Shown here piece after piece: positions 55,862 to 64,000 of a stretch of 64,000 nt of DNA. The first letter of the stretch is position 1. Each line of letters opens with the position of its first letter. The DNA is taken from assembly GCA_947311845.1 (NCBI GenBank), contig CAMZMU010000060.1:4677860-4741859 (forward strand), read 5' to 3'. A program made the translations under genes and the position numbers. This DNA comes from Poa pratensis. Its lineage: Eukaryota; Streptophyta; Magnoliopsida; Poales; Poaceae. The notes under the pieces were generated by a model. The model ran no database searches. It saw only the letters and a list, made by a program, of their open reading frames with translations, and was not told the DNA's origin.

Positions 55862-56230
55862 GCATGCACACAGGGCATGCCCATCAGTTTCACATATGTG
55901 CCTGCACAGAAAGCATGCAGATCAGTTCAACACAAGCATGCAAACAGGCATGCTCATCAGTTCAACAAAAGGTGCCTGCACAGAAAGCATGCAGATCAGT
56001 TCAACACAAGCATGCAAACAGGCATGCTCATCAGTTCTACAAAAGCATGCACACAGAGCATGCAGATCAGTTCAACACAAGCATGCAAACAGGCATGCAC
56101 ATCAGTTCTACAAAAGCATGCACACAGAGCATGCGCATCAGTTCAACACAAGCATGCAAACAGGCATGCACTTGAGTTCTACAAAAGCATGCACACAGAG
56201 CATGCACATCAGTTCGACACAGACATGCAA
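55862..56230. repeat. Tandem repeats of about 71 bp, 3' UTR of TNP2
   Basis: Units built of AGCATGCAGATCAGTTCAAC and AAGCATGCAAACAGGCATGC recur at about 55913, 55987, 56058, 56128 and 56199, giving a period near 71 bp with sub-repeats. The array lies immediately downstream of the minus-strand TNP2 stop (56233-56235). The many GCATGC palindromes create open frames on the plus strand that are not genes. Confidence 0.88.
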
Positions 56231-56232
56231 CA

Positions 56233-58620
56233 CTAGTCTGCATTGCAATCATCTGCTAGTAAATCCATGTCACTGTTATAGTACTCCCCTATTGTCTCGT
56301 CCAGTGGTTCAACCTCAGTTTCTTCTTCTTCATCTCCATTCTCCTGTCCAGCAGCCCCTTTCTTTCGATTCTTGATATGATCCCAAAGTTCCTTAATGTC
56401 GGTTGCAGTAATGTGACGGGGACTGGTGTTATGTCGGTCCAGAGTAAGCGGAGGCGGAGGAAAATCTATCAGGTCATCAGATTCATCCTCATTGTCAGAC
56501 ACTGTGGCATCTTGATGTGCTGTAGCACTAGGCTCATCCTCAATATTAAGGTCATGCTCCGTATTAAGGTCATGTTCCTTATTGACGTCCATCTTACCAT
56601 GTTCGGACACGTTGAAGTTCCGCCTATGCTCAAATTTTTGAACTATCCGCCACTTTGGTCCCAGCAATTGGTCTGCCACATAAAACACTTTTTTTGCCTG
56701 GGTTGACAAGATATACTGACCATCCTCGTACCATAAACTGGAAACATTGATGCTTCTGAAGCGTTCATCATACTTTTGCAGCTTAATCCTAAGGTCATCT
56801 TCATGTTCAAGACGATACCAGTCACAGGAAAACAGAACAACTGTCCGTTTATGTTTCTCGTCAGAGTTATAAGTGAGCTCTTTGATTTCCTTGAGGACAC
56901 CATAAAATTGTGTCTCAACCAGTTCGTGATCTCCACCAGTTGAGACTCCGCTGTTTTGCGTTTTCTTGCCACTTTCACGGTCAATGGTGACAAACCAAAC
57001 CAGGTTCACAGCACACATTGAATATATTTTAACTTTGCTGTGTGGGCCACATGCCAACGCAAAGAGCTCTGTTTCAAAAGCTTCTCCTCCCTCCTGTGCC
57101 TTGCTCATCATCTGTGTACCACAGCAAAAAAGAAAAACAACATGGTTAAAATCATGCAATAAAAAATGCTACATATGTAGGACAGACATAAATGCAAAAG
57201 GAAACTTGCATGCTCCTTGAACCATTCTGGAAATTCCTGCTTAACCCTAACATCGACATCGGGCATCCCATCTTCTTTCAGCTCTGCTTTAAACGACCTG
57301 CAAACCAGAGAGTTTAATCGTGACACACAGCTACAATGTTATCTGTAACATAGAAATCAGTACTAGGGAAGTGAGAACATACTCGATGTATGGCTTGACC
57401 TCATCACAATTGTTTAGGACGTACCAAGCCATTCTCTGAAGGTCTGTTATCAGGGCCTCATTGCCTTCATGACGGATCATTTTAAATGCTCCCATTAAAT
57501 GCACATTATGGCCAAACACACCAAAAGCTGACTCATGCTCTTCAACTTCATATCTCCGTGGCCGGTTTTGCCTTGTCTCAATATCATGAAGGTATCTAGA
57601 GCAAAATGTCAGGCACTCGGAGGCAATGTAGGCCTCTGCAACTGAACCTTCTGGCTGTGCCATGTTCCTCACAAATCTCTTCAAAGTACACAACAGCCTC
57701 TCAATTGGATACATCCACCCATAGTTCACAGGGCCTCGGAGCAATGCCTCGTCGGGTAAATGCACAGCCAGGTGAAGCATAACATCAAAGAACGACGGCG
57801 GGAAGATGTTTTCAAGCCTCATCAGAATTACTGTGATTTCCGCTCTCAACCGATGCAGAACAGCGACCTCCAAAGTTTTACTGCACAATTCCTTGAAAAG
57901 TTTTCCTAGGTCAGCAACAGCTTGATAGATATCTGTATTCACAAGTCCTCGTAGGCCAGCAGGAAATGTTCTCTGCAACAGGATGTGGCAGTCATGGGTT
58001 TTTAGTCCCGAGACCTTCCGTGCCTCTACGTTGACACATTTGGACATGCTGGAACAAAAACCATCCGGAAATTTATAGTCAGCTAGATATTGACATAACT
58101 TTGTCTTGGCCGATTTTGGCAAACAATACCGTGCATGTTTCCACACAGGTTTGCCCTTCTTGACAGGCTTCAGGTGCAAAGTGCTTCTGATACCTAGGCT
58201 TTCCAAAGCAAGCCTGCCATTGACGGTATCTTTATTCCTCCCTTCGAGTTCAAGGAGTGTGCCACAGATGTTGTCAAAGATGTTCTTTTCGATGTGCATC
58301 ACGTCGAGATTATGCCGAACTTTCAATGATGGCCAGTACGGTAAGTCCCATAAACCAATGAGAAGCTTCCAGATCACTCGCGGGTCTTCTCGCTTCCTCT
58401 TTGGTGGAAGCGAAGCCAATCCAATTCCTGGTTTTACACACCTAACCTTCTCCAGCTCAGCTTCTAACTCATCTGCAGGACTGTCTCTAGACGCCGGGGG
58501 TCGTCTTCTTCAAGGAAACGATGATGCCCAATGAAGCAAAATTTTCCCTTCATGGAATGGGATAGAGGATCTTTGTCACAATGCAGGCATGCAGCATAGC
58601 CTAAAGTGACGCGCCCAGAC
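56233..58620 (-). pseudogene. CACTA2 TNP2 transposase (C-terminal two thirds)
   Basis: Minus strand. A zinc-binding piece (CLHCDKDPL, KGKFCFIGHHRFL, near 58590-58520), frame changes near 58500, then a long open exon from 58419 to 57383: LWDLPYWPSLKVRHNLDVMH, HIEKNIFDNICGTLLELEG, HDCHILLQRTFPAGLRG, FPPSFFDVMLHLAVHLPDE, GWMYPIERLLCTLKRF. Exon 57297-57210 (FPEWFKEH) follows a GT-AG intron. The next intron appears to use a GC donor (CAT|GCAAGT), and the last exon, 57111-56233, is DUF4216-like (ELFALACGPHSKVKIYSM) with an acidic tail. This is the Transposase_21-DUF4218-DUF4216 order. The N-terminal part is missing upstream of about 58620. It would act on CACTA2 ends, not CACTA1 ends. Confidence 0.88.
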
Positions 58621-59340
58621 ATAGTGCTACAAGCTGGTAGTCATGTATGCAACAAAGTACAGCGGCATAAAGATTAAACGATCTATTTTGAAATGAATCA
58701 AAAGTCATCATATATAAAACTCCTAGGTGCGACCCGCGGTTCGTAGATGACACTAATTATCCCACACTATACACATCTCTCAACTCTCCGCTTATGGTGC
58801 GTCAGATGGAATCATGTGATAACATGGGCTCAATGTTAGTTTTAAATGTTGCTATGAGATACCCAGACACAAACAAAGGATAAAATTCCACTGCGCCACC
58901 CTATTTCGACGCCGGTCAAATGGGTAGACGACATGGTTCACCACGTGGATGATCAACTGTTTAGGGTTTCGATGAAAATGACGATATAGGGCCTTAATAC
59001 ATTTACAGTATATAGTGTCCTGTTACATACGAAGAGCCAGCATAAACTTTCTATTTGTGACCCACTTCACATTGTCCTTTAATAACTAATTTCATAAATG
59101 GTCAGTTTGTTAAAGCCATCCATCATGCATCCGACGGCCAGCAACGTTTCCTGCCCACCTACCAAAAACTCGCGCGCGCAGACAATTTGGTGCCGCCTCC
59201 AAATTTATAGTTCAAACTCTGGCGCCTCCCACACAAAATTTCGGACCTTTCTCTAAACCTACCCAAATGGACATTTCCTCTCCTCTCGTCCCAAGTTTCC
59301 CCTCCCTTTTCCTAACCCTATCTCGCCCTCCCGGTCTTCC
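58621..59340. other. Spacer between divergent CACTA2 genes
   Basis: AT-rich from 58640 to 59110, then increasingly C-rich (TTTCCCCTCCC words) towards 59340, resembling a promoter/leader for the plus-strand gene. No coding sequence is recognised. Confidence 0.45.
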
Positions 59341-59640
59341 ACCTCGCCGTGTAGCTCGCCGACCCGGACCCCCACCTCGCGATCCCGGTCTCCCACCTCG
59401 CCTTGTAGTTGTGTAGCTCGCCGCCCGGTCTTCCACCTCGCCATCGAGGTCGCCGTCCAGGTCTTCCACCTCGCCATCGAGGTCGCCGTCTAGATCTGCC
59501 ACCTCGCCGTCCCGATCTGTCACTTCGCCGTCCAGATCTGCCACCTCGCCGTCAAGATCTGCCACATCGCCGTCCAGGACGCCGACCAGCTCGCAGGTGT
59601 CCGGCTCATCACCAACCTCGCCCTACGTCTAGTTCTGCCA
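59340..59640. repeat. GC-rich minisatellite (CACCTCGCCGTC units)
   Basis: CACCTCGCCGTC, CACCTCGCCATCGAGG and GTCCAGATCTGC words recur every 21-24 bp. Both strands stay open for long stretches because the period is a multiple of three; I do not regard the aspartate/glutamate-rich minus-strand reading (59212-59565) as a gene. Confidence 0.8.
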
Positions 59641-59709
59641 CACCGTCCCACTAACCTCGCAGCAACTTCGTTGTGAAGGTCTGCTACCTCGTCACTAACC
59701 TCGCGATAA

Positions 59710-60246
59710 CTATGTCATGCAGTCATGCGGTAAGGAGGCGTGCGAGGCAGCGCGGTGGTTCCCAGCAGGTGGCCCAGCTGGTTGTCCTCCTGGAGGAGGT
59801 GGCGGAGGCGGTGGCGGAGGAGGAGCGCCATGCGCTATTCCCCCCGCGTGCCCAGAGTGGTGCACGAGTGAGCGAGAGGGTGCTTGCGCCACATCAGGCA
59901 TAGCGGCGTGGACGAGCTCGGCGATGCGGTTGATCCAGTCGTCGTAGCCCGCCTGCGCTGGGCGGTAGCGCAGCAGCTCATCTGCCATGAGCAGGGCGGC
60001 ACTTGGGTTTGGGGCAGCCCGGCTCTGCGAGGAGGAGCCTGGTTCCCTGGACGGGTGCAAGGAGGAAGCTTCCTCCTCATCGTCGTTGTCCTGGTCCTCT
60101 GGGTGCTCGACGTAGGGCTCAGGGTCGGTGCTGGGCCCTGGAGCGGTGTTGGTGCGTGGACGACCGCATGGGCGGTGGGCGACAGGCTCGGTGTTGACCC
60201 TGCCAGAAGTCCGGCGCGTGAGGCGCTCAGCTCGAGTCTCGGCCAT
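59710..60246 (-). CDS. Gypsy gag N-terminal fragment
   Basis: Minus strand, ATG at 60246, stop at 59710-59712. Basic N-terminus (MAETRAERLTRRTSG), an acidic, serine-rich segment, then ADELLRYRPAQAGYDDWINR and IAELVHAAM, followed by a polyproline run. These are usual for the first part of gag in one Gypsy group of Triticeae. The capsid core, zinc knuckle and pol are absent, so the open frame is a truncated remnant. Confidence 0.65.
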   Translation of the reverse strand: MAETRAERLTRRTSGRVNTEPVAHRPCGRPRTNTAPGPSTDPEPYVEHPEDQDNDDEEEASSLHPSREPGSSSQSRAAPNPSAALLMADELLRYRPAQAGYDDWINRIAELVHAAMPDVAQAPSRSLVHHSGHAGGIAHGAPPPPPPPPPPPGGQPAGPPAGNHRAASHASLPHDCMT

Positions 60247-60297
60247 GGCGAGGGAGAGGTTGAAGACGCGCCTCAGCCCCCTACCTGGCGCGCCAAA

Positions 60298-61354
60298 TGA
60301 CGGAGACTAGTCCCAGGAACTAGGGGTGTGTCTCGATGATGTCAGGAACGAGTAAGGGGCTGAACACGCGATCAAGCAACCCTCAGCTGCATCGGTGACG
60401 ATGCTCGGCGAGCTCGCTGAGGGACATCACGACAGAGATAATACACGAGCGTTTACCCAGGTTCAGGCCCACCGGGAGGTGTAAGAGCCCTACGTCCTGC
60501 TTGTCTGTATTGCACTGCTTGGAGAGTTTACAGTACAAAGGGTGCTTGTCGAGGGTCAAGCTACAGCTATGGTGGAACTACTGTGGGAGAAGACTTGCTC
60601 TTCTTCCTTGCTAACCAGTGGATTGTGGGGGAAAATGAGTCGATCCCCTCCCTTTGTCATACACTGCCTCCTTATATACCAGCCCCGGACCTCTTCCCTC
60701 AATGCTCTTTGGCGGGAAGGGTAACCACATGGCGACAGAGGAGGAGGACAGTGCACGGCTAGGAGGCTGTTCATGGACTTGGTCCATGGCAGGAAAGCTT
60801 GTCCTTCATGGTTGCAAAGCCACCGTCCAAGGACGATAAGCCTGCGCTGCAGAGCTCTACGTCGTGCCCCACGGTGACGTTGGCTTGGCACGTAGCGGTC
60901 CACGGTCCCCTTAGCACCGAAATGGCAATTCTTGTACTCCGCTTTGCTTGTGGCTGCTTTGTTGGCCACCTTTAGCATGAAAGAGGCAACTGCGGCGCGG
61001 GCGTCACTGCGCGCAGACACGCGCGTCACTCTGCGGCAGGCGCATAGGCCATGTGCGCTCTGTTGGGGAGACAGAGATGTCTTCCTCTGGAAGGAACCTC
61101 GCGAGGGGAGCCTCGCGAGGGGGTGCGCCTCAGCACCCTGACTTAGCAGTATTTTGGTTGCAGGAGAGGCCTCTTGAGAGGAGCCCTCTCGAGGCCACCG
61201 TCTGGTCCTTAGCAGAAATTCCTTCGGTGGAGAAGGCCCTCACGTGGGAAATCTCCTCGCGAGGCGCGCCAGGCGCACTTGGTGAAATCTTCAGTAAAAT
61301 GTTGTGGGGCTGAGCAGGCCGTCCCGTGGTACCCTGGTTTCCACTGGGCCGACA
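60298..61354 (-). repeat. 5' LTR of the minus-strand Gypsy fragment
   Basis: About 1057 bp, TG...CA in minus orientation, directly before the primer-binding-like site. It contains GAGGGGAGCCTCGCGAGG-type palindromic words (61094-61115). Plus- and minus-strand open frames here are shadows. Confidence 0.7.
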
Positions 61355-61373
61355 ACCTCCATTCCCCGAGAGA

Positions 61374-63702
61374 TGGTTTCCGCTGCGACGAGGAGTAAGA
61401 AAAAAGGCACTAAATCCCCAATTCAATGTTTAGAGAGTTATTTTATTCTGTTCGATGCTTGTTTCCTGCACATGTTTTTTTAATTGCCTGTTCGGCCTTC
61501 TTTATGTTTGATAAGTTCCTATGGTCAAAGTTTGCTTGTTTTCCAACTTGTATTAGGCTTAAGATCACTTTTCTTGCGATCCTATCAGTCTTAAGTTAAC
61601 AAATGAAATTACTCATATCGTGCTGTTACATCGTTAGTAGTACAGAACAATCAATACCAGCACTATATGTTAGAACATCACCACATGGAAGAAACCCGGA
61701 AGTTAGTAGCTAACTTTAATAGGTTCTTATCAAGTGCTATGATTGTAGCTTACGTTGAGCTCTTTATTCATGTTAGAAGCACAAACAAAACCCATGGACG
61801 ATACACAGCTCAAAAATATCATGAGAAACAATCCACGACTCGGTAGGTCTGTAGCATCTCTTGTTTCATTGCCAACCATACTCTCCCCTAAAAAGATCAA
61901 GAAGGAACTTTACAATGAAGGAGACATGCCAATGGAATCACTTGACAGTTAGCTGCAGGCTGAACCCTTACCTGCTAGCACAACACCCTTGCATGATAGC
62001 TCAACAATGAAGGTGCTGATTACTTATCTTGTGTAGAACTGCTAGCTTAATTACTGTTGTCACATATACATTGTGGCTTTCTGCTACTATCCCAAATGAT
62101 TGGTGCATATGAACTGTGCAGTTTAGGAGCTGGAAAGTCAAGGTGACATCCGGTAGGGGACAAATGCCTCCTGGCAAAAAGCGCGTCGGCGCAGATGCAG
62201 TTGACAGCACAAAAAAATCTGAGACTATGGAATCCAGTAAAAGGCCAAACTGAATTTGGAAGTATCAACTACACCCGCACCACTACAGCGTACAAGACAT
62301 AGTGCTGGCCAGCCTGATAGCATCGAGACACCTATCAAGCACAAGAAGCAAAAGAAGGCAGCCTCCCCACGCGGGCTGACAGCTCCCCAAGGCCAGCAGG
62401 AAGCTCCCCAAGGCCAGCAGGATGCTCCCCAATGCCAGCAGGATGCTCCCCAAGGCCAGCAGGATGCTGCCCAAGGCGAGCAGGCAGTTGCCCCACAAAA
62501 GGAGGTAGCTCCCCACTGTGAGGAGACACCCACCCCAAACAAGCAGGCAGCTGATCACAATGAGGAGGCGCCCACCCCACACAACGAGGCAACTGGCTGC
62601 AACAAGAATACACCCACCCAACGCGGCCGTCACCTACCCAGGTCCAGCTGATAACACTCCAAGGCCAAGGGCTAGGTCCCCAAGTCCAGTCGCAAGGTGC
62701 TGACGACGAGAATCATCCCCAATGGAGAGATAGTCATGCTGACTTTAGCCTGCATGGAGATGGAGGTAACATGTTACAAAGATTGAATGCTCTAACTCTA
62801 CACTATTTATTTACGGAATCAAATCCAAAATGCAGAACACTAACTCTAGCACGGCCACGATTTTGTAGATGGGCGAGGGCTGGCTCTAGCTGTCGGGGCG
62901 CAAAGGGGAATAAACATGGGAAAGGAGATGGACAGGAAGTCCAAACAACAGAGGTTCAGAATTTTTATTCCTCCGGGGATGACAAGGCCAACTGACGGAA
63001 AGATTGCTAGCATGTATGCTACTGCATGTTCAATAGCTGTCAAGGAGGTTGTCCCTCTCTTTACCCATTTCAAATTGTACAAGGGCAGGGATGACATATA
63101 TCAAGCCTTCTTCGGCCACGTTAGTGTACGTTTTGTATCTCTTGCTTCCAGTTCTTAACTCTTGCTTCTAGTTCTTTCCATTGTTGGTCATAAAACTGAA
63201 TAATGCTCTTTCTTTTGTATCAGTCAAAGTTTATTATGAACATCGACGACCCTGTGATTAAACATTCTCTTTTGAGAAATCTAAGGGACCGTACAAAACA
63301 AAGACGCTATGATCTGAAGTCCGAGTATTGGGACCCTATTAAGGACAAGTCTAGTATTTCACAGACACCTCTTAAAGGCTTGAAAAACATGCATACCGTT
63401 CAATGGTGTGCGTTACTCGATTCCTGGTCCACATCCTCCAAACAGGTCCTTGTCTTTGTTCACTCAAGCTTGCTATTGTTTCAATTCTATAATCTCCACT
63501 AATGCTAATGTGTTCATACATTGTTTGTGTAGACGGCTTGTATGAAAGCTAAAGATAGCAGAACAAAGATCTTGTACCCTGGTCTCACCGGTTCTCAGAG
63601 CTACGAGCTTTCCTCCAATGGTTCGCTAAATGCCCTCGAATTGTTCAAAAATCTGCAAAAAGGCAAGAAGGGGGATACACTTCGCCTGTGAAAAGAGCAA
63701 TT
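61374..63702 (+). pseudogene. CACTA2 TNPA-like (Transposase_24-type) gene
   Basis: Possible exon 1 at 61374 (MVSAATRSKKKGTKSPIQ, basic). Exons: 61777-62012 (TQLKNIMRNNPRLGRSVASL, in-frame TAG near 61950), 62127-62765 (KKRVGADAVDSTKKSE, then 21-bp repeats encoding APQGQQD), about 62836-63125 (RFRIFIPPGMTRPTDGKIAS, CSIAVKEVVPLFTHFKLYKG), 63224-63445 (LLRNLRDRTKQRRYDLK, VQWCALLDSWSTSSKQ) and 63533-63702 (KILYPGLTGSQSYELSS). Splice borders are GT-AG. The order (basic RGPT-like motif, V-x-LFTHFKLY, R-TKQRRY-LK, W-LLDSWS) matches plant TNPA/Transposase_24 proteins, which bind CACTA subterminal DNA. One-base losses are apparent near 62250 (A-run), 62850 and 63672 (G-run). The gene probably continues beyond the window. 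Confidence 0.75.
62382..62486 (+). repeat. 21-bp coding repeats (APQGQQD)
   Basis: Five copies of GCTCCCCAAGGCCAGCAGGA-type units in frame in the TNPA-like exon, giving a Gln-rich linker. The repeat also keeps the opposite strand open, which explains the Trp/Gly-rich minus-strand frames at 62225-62633. Confidence 0.88.
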
Positions 63703-64000
63703 GTAAGTCCCCTTGAATTCTTTTCATCTCTTGAATCTCTCTTTGTGAATTCTGCTGCAAACTCCTGTTGTCAGTTATTTCACATATGCTTATCATCTAC
63801 TAGTTTGTGTACACAGCATACTTACTTGATCAGTACATCCTTGCCTTTTGCCTTTTTCATCTATGTTCCTTACATGCCTGTCATCTGCTGTTTTTCATCT
63901 ATTTTCCTTTCAAGATAGTTCAGCAGTTGTTGCATCTATCCTTGTACATTCAGATCCCTTGTCATTTCAGCACCACCAAATAAAACTGTTAAAATCTGCA
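63703..64000. other. Probable intron of the TNPA-like gene, to window edge
   Basis: T-rich sequence after the donor ATT|GTAAGT at 63703. No exon is recognised before the window ends. Confidence 0.5.

Larger units (their letters stand above)
59707..61354 (-). mobile_element. Gypsy LTR plus gag fragment, minus orientation
   Basis: On the minus strand: an LTR beginning TGTCGGCCCAG (61354) and ending near 60298, a primer-binding-like site TGGCGCGCCAGGTAGGGG (about 60295-60278), and a gag start at 60246. The element stops inside gag near 59707, so only the 5' end is present. No TSD can be confirmed. It separates the CACTA2 TNP2 and TNPA-like genes. Confidence 0.75.
55319..64000. mobile_element. 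Second CACTA transposon CACTA2 (partial in window)
   Basis: The terminus CACTACCAAAAATCCAGCG at 55319 interrupts the Gypsy gag. It is followed by subterminal CGACGTTTCTGCCGCGACG-type repeats (to about 55540), a TNP2 gene on the minus strand, and a TNPA-like gene on the plus strand. The opposite terminus is not in the window. The TNP2 and TIR differ from those of CACTA1, so it is a different family. That both genes belong to one element is inferred from position. Confidence 0.65.

Noticed and set aside
55810..56375. Cys/His-rich repeated plus-strand frames that look like a metal-binding protein
   Set aside because: Translation of the 71-bp DNA repeat in three frames; it lies antisense to the TNP2 3' end.
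59212..59565. 117-codon minus-strand frame with DLDGEV repeats
   Set aside because: It is the minisatellite read in a frame; period divisible by three keeps it open; no family.
59698..61359. ACCTC at both sides of the Gypsy LTR-gag fragment as a 5-bp TSD
   Set aside because: The left copy lies in a tract full of CACCTCGCC words and the left end of the fragment is not an LTR terminus, so the match is likely chance.
1..64000. tRNA, rRNA or snRNA genes
   Set aside because: No cloverleaf boxes or rRNA core words were noticed; only tRNA-complementary primer sites of retrotransposons are present.

Overview
The window is nuclear DNA of a grass, most likely a Triticeae species (wheat, Aegilops or barley relatives). 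This is inferred from content: Stowaway MITEs with CTCCCTCCG termini, CACTA elements with many ACCGGTT-type subterminal repeats, BARE/Angela-like Copia remnants, Athila-like Gypsy elements with a tRNA-Asp primer site, grass-type Helitron ends, and GC-rich LRR genes. No bacterial, organellar or viral genome signature is seen. Most of the 64 kb is transposable elements, many nested; host genes are few.

Layout. 1-4.3 kb holds a foldback element, an AP2/ERF-like frame-broken fragment inside a probable DNA transposon, and two 5'-truncated LINEs, each with poly(A) and target-site duplications. 4.3-5.9 kb is an intact LRR receptor-like protein gene. 7.2-12.5 kb is a nearly complete young Copia element (161-bp LTRs differing at one base, perfect 5-bp TSD). 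12.9-16.6 kb is an LRR receptor kinase on the minus strand, conserved at protein level but broken by at least a dozen one-base indels. 16.6-22.5 kb is intergenic with a Stowaway hairpin and a probable Helitron end. 22.5-47.8 kb is one 25.2-kb CACTA transposon inserted in a Stowaway MITE. It carries a small coiled-coil, tail-anchored protein gene, a TNP2 transposase, and a second gene joining a plant Transposase_24-like region to a C-terminal Ulp1-like cysteine protease. Inside it lie a 3.4-kb Helitron, a 4.1-kb solo LTR and a 6.4-kb Gypsy derivative. Without these insertions the CACTA core is about 11.3 kb. 47.8-55.3 kb holds another Helitron candidate, a GC-rich first exon of an unknown membrane protein, and pieces of Copia and Gypsy elements. 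55.3 kb to the end is a second, unrelated CACTA element with divergently oriented TNP2 and TNPA-like genes and a Gypsy LTR-gag fragment between them; it runs off the right edge.

How parts relate. The two LRR loci are the plausible host receptors (extracellular ligand binding; one kinase, one without kinase). The CACTA genes would act together: TNP2 cuts and joins the ends, the TNPA/Transposase_24-type protein would bind the subterminal repeats, and the roles of the Ulp1-like protease and the tail-anchored protein are unknown. Two kinds of damage are seen: C-to-T type nonsense codons in the CACTA1 transposase, and one-base indels, often in short homopolymers, in the receptor kinase and several transposon genes. 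The second kind may be sequencing or assembly error.
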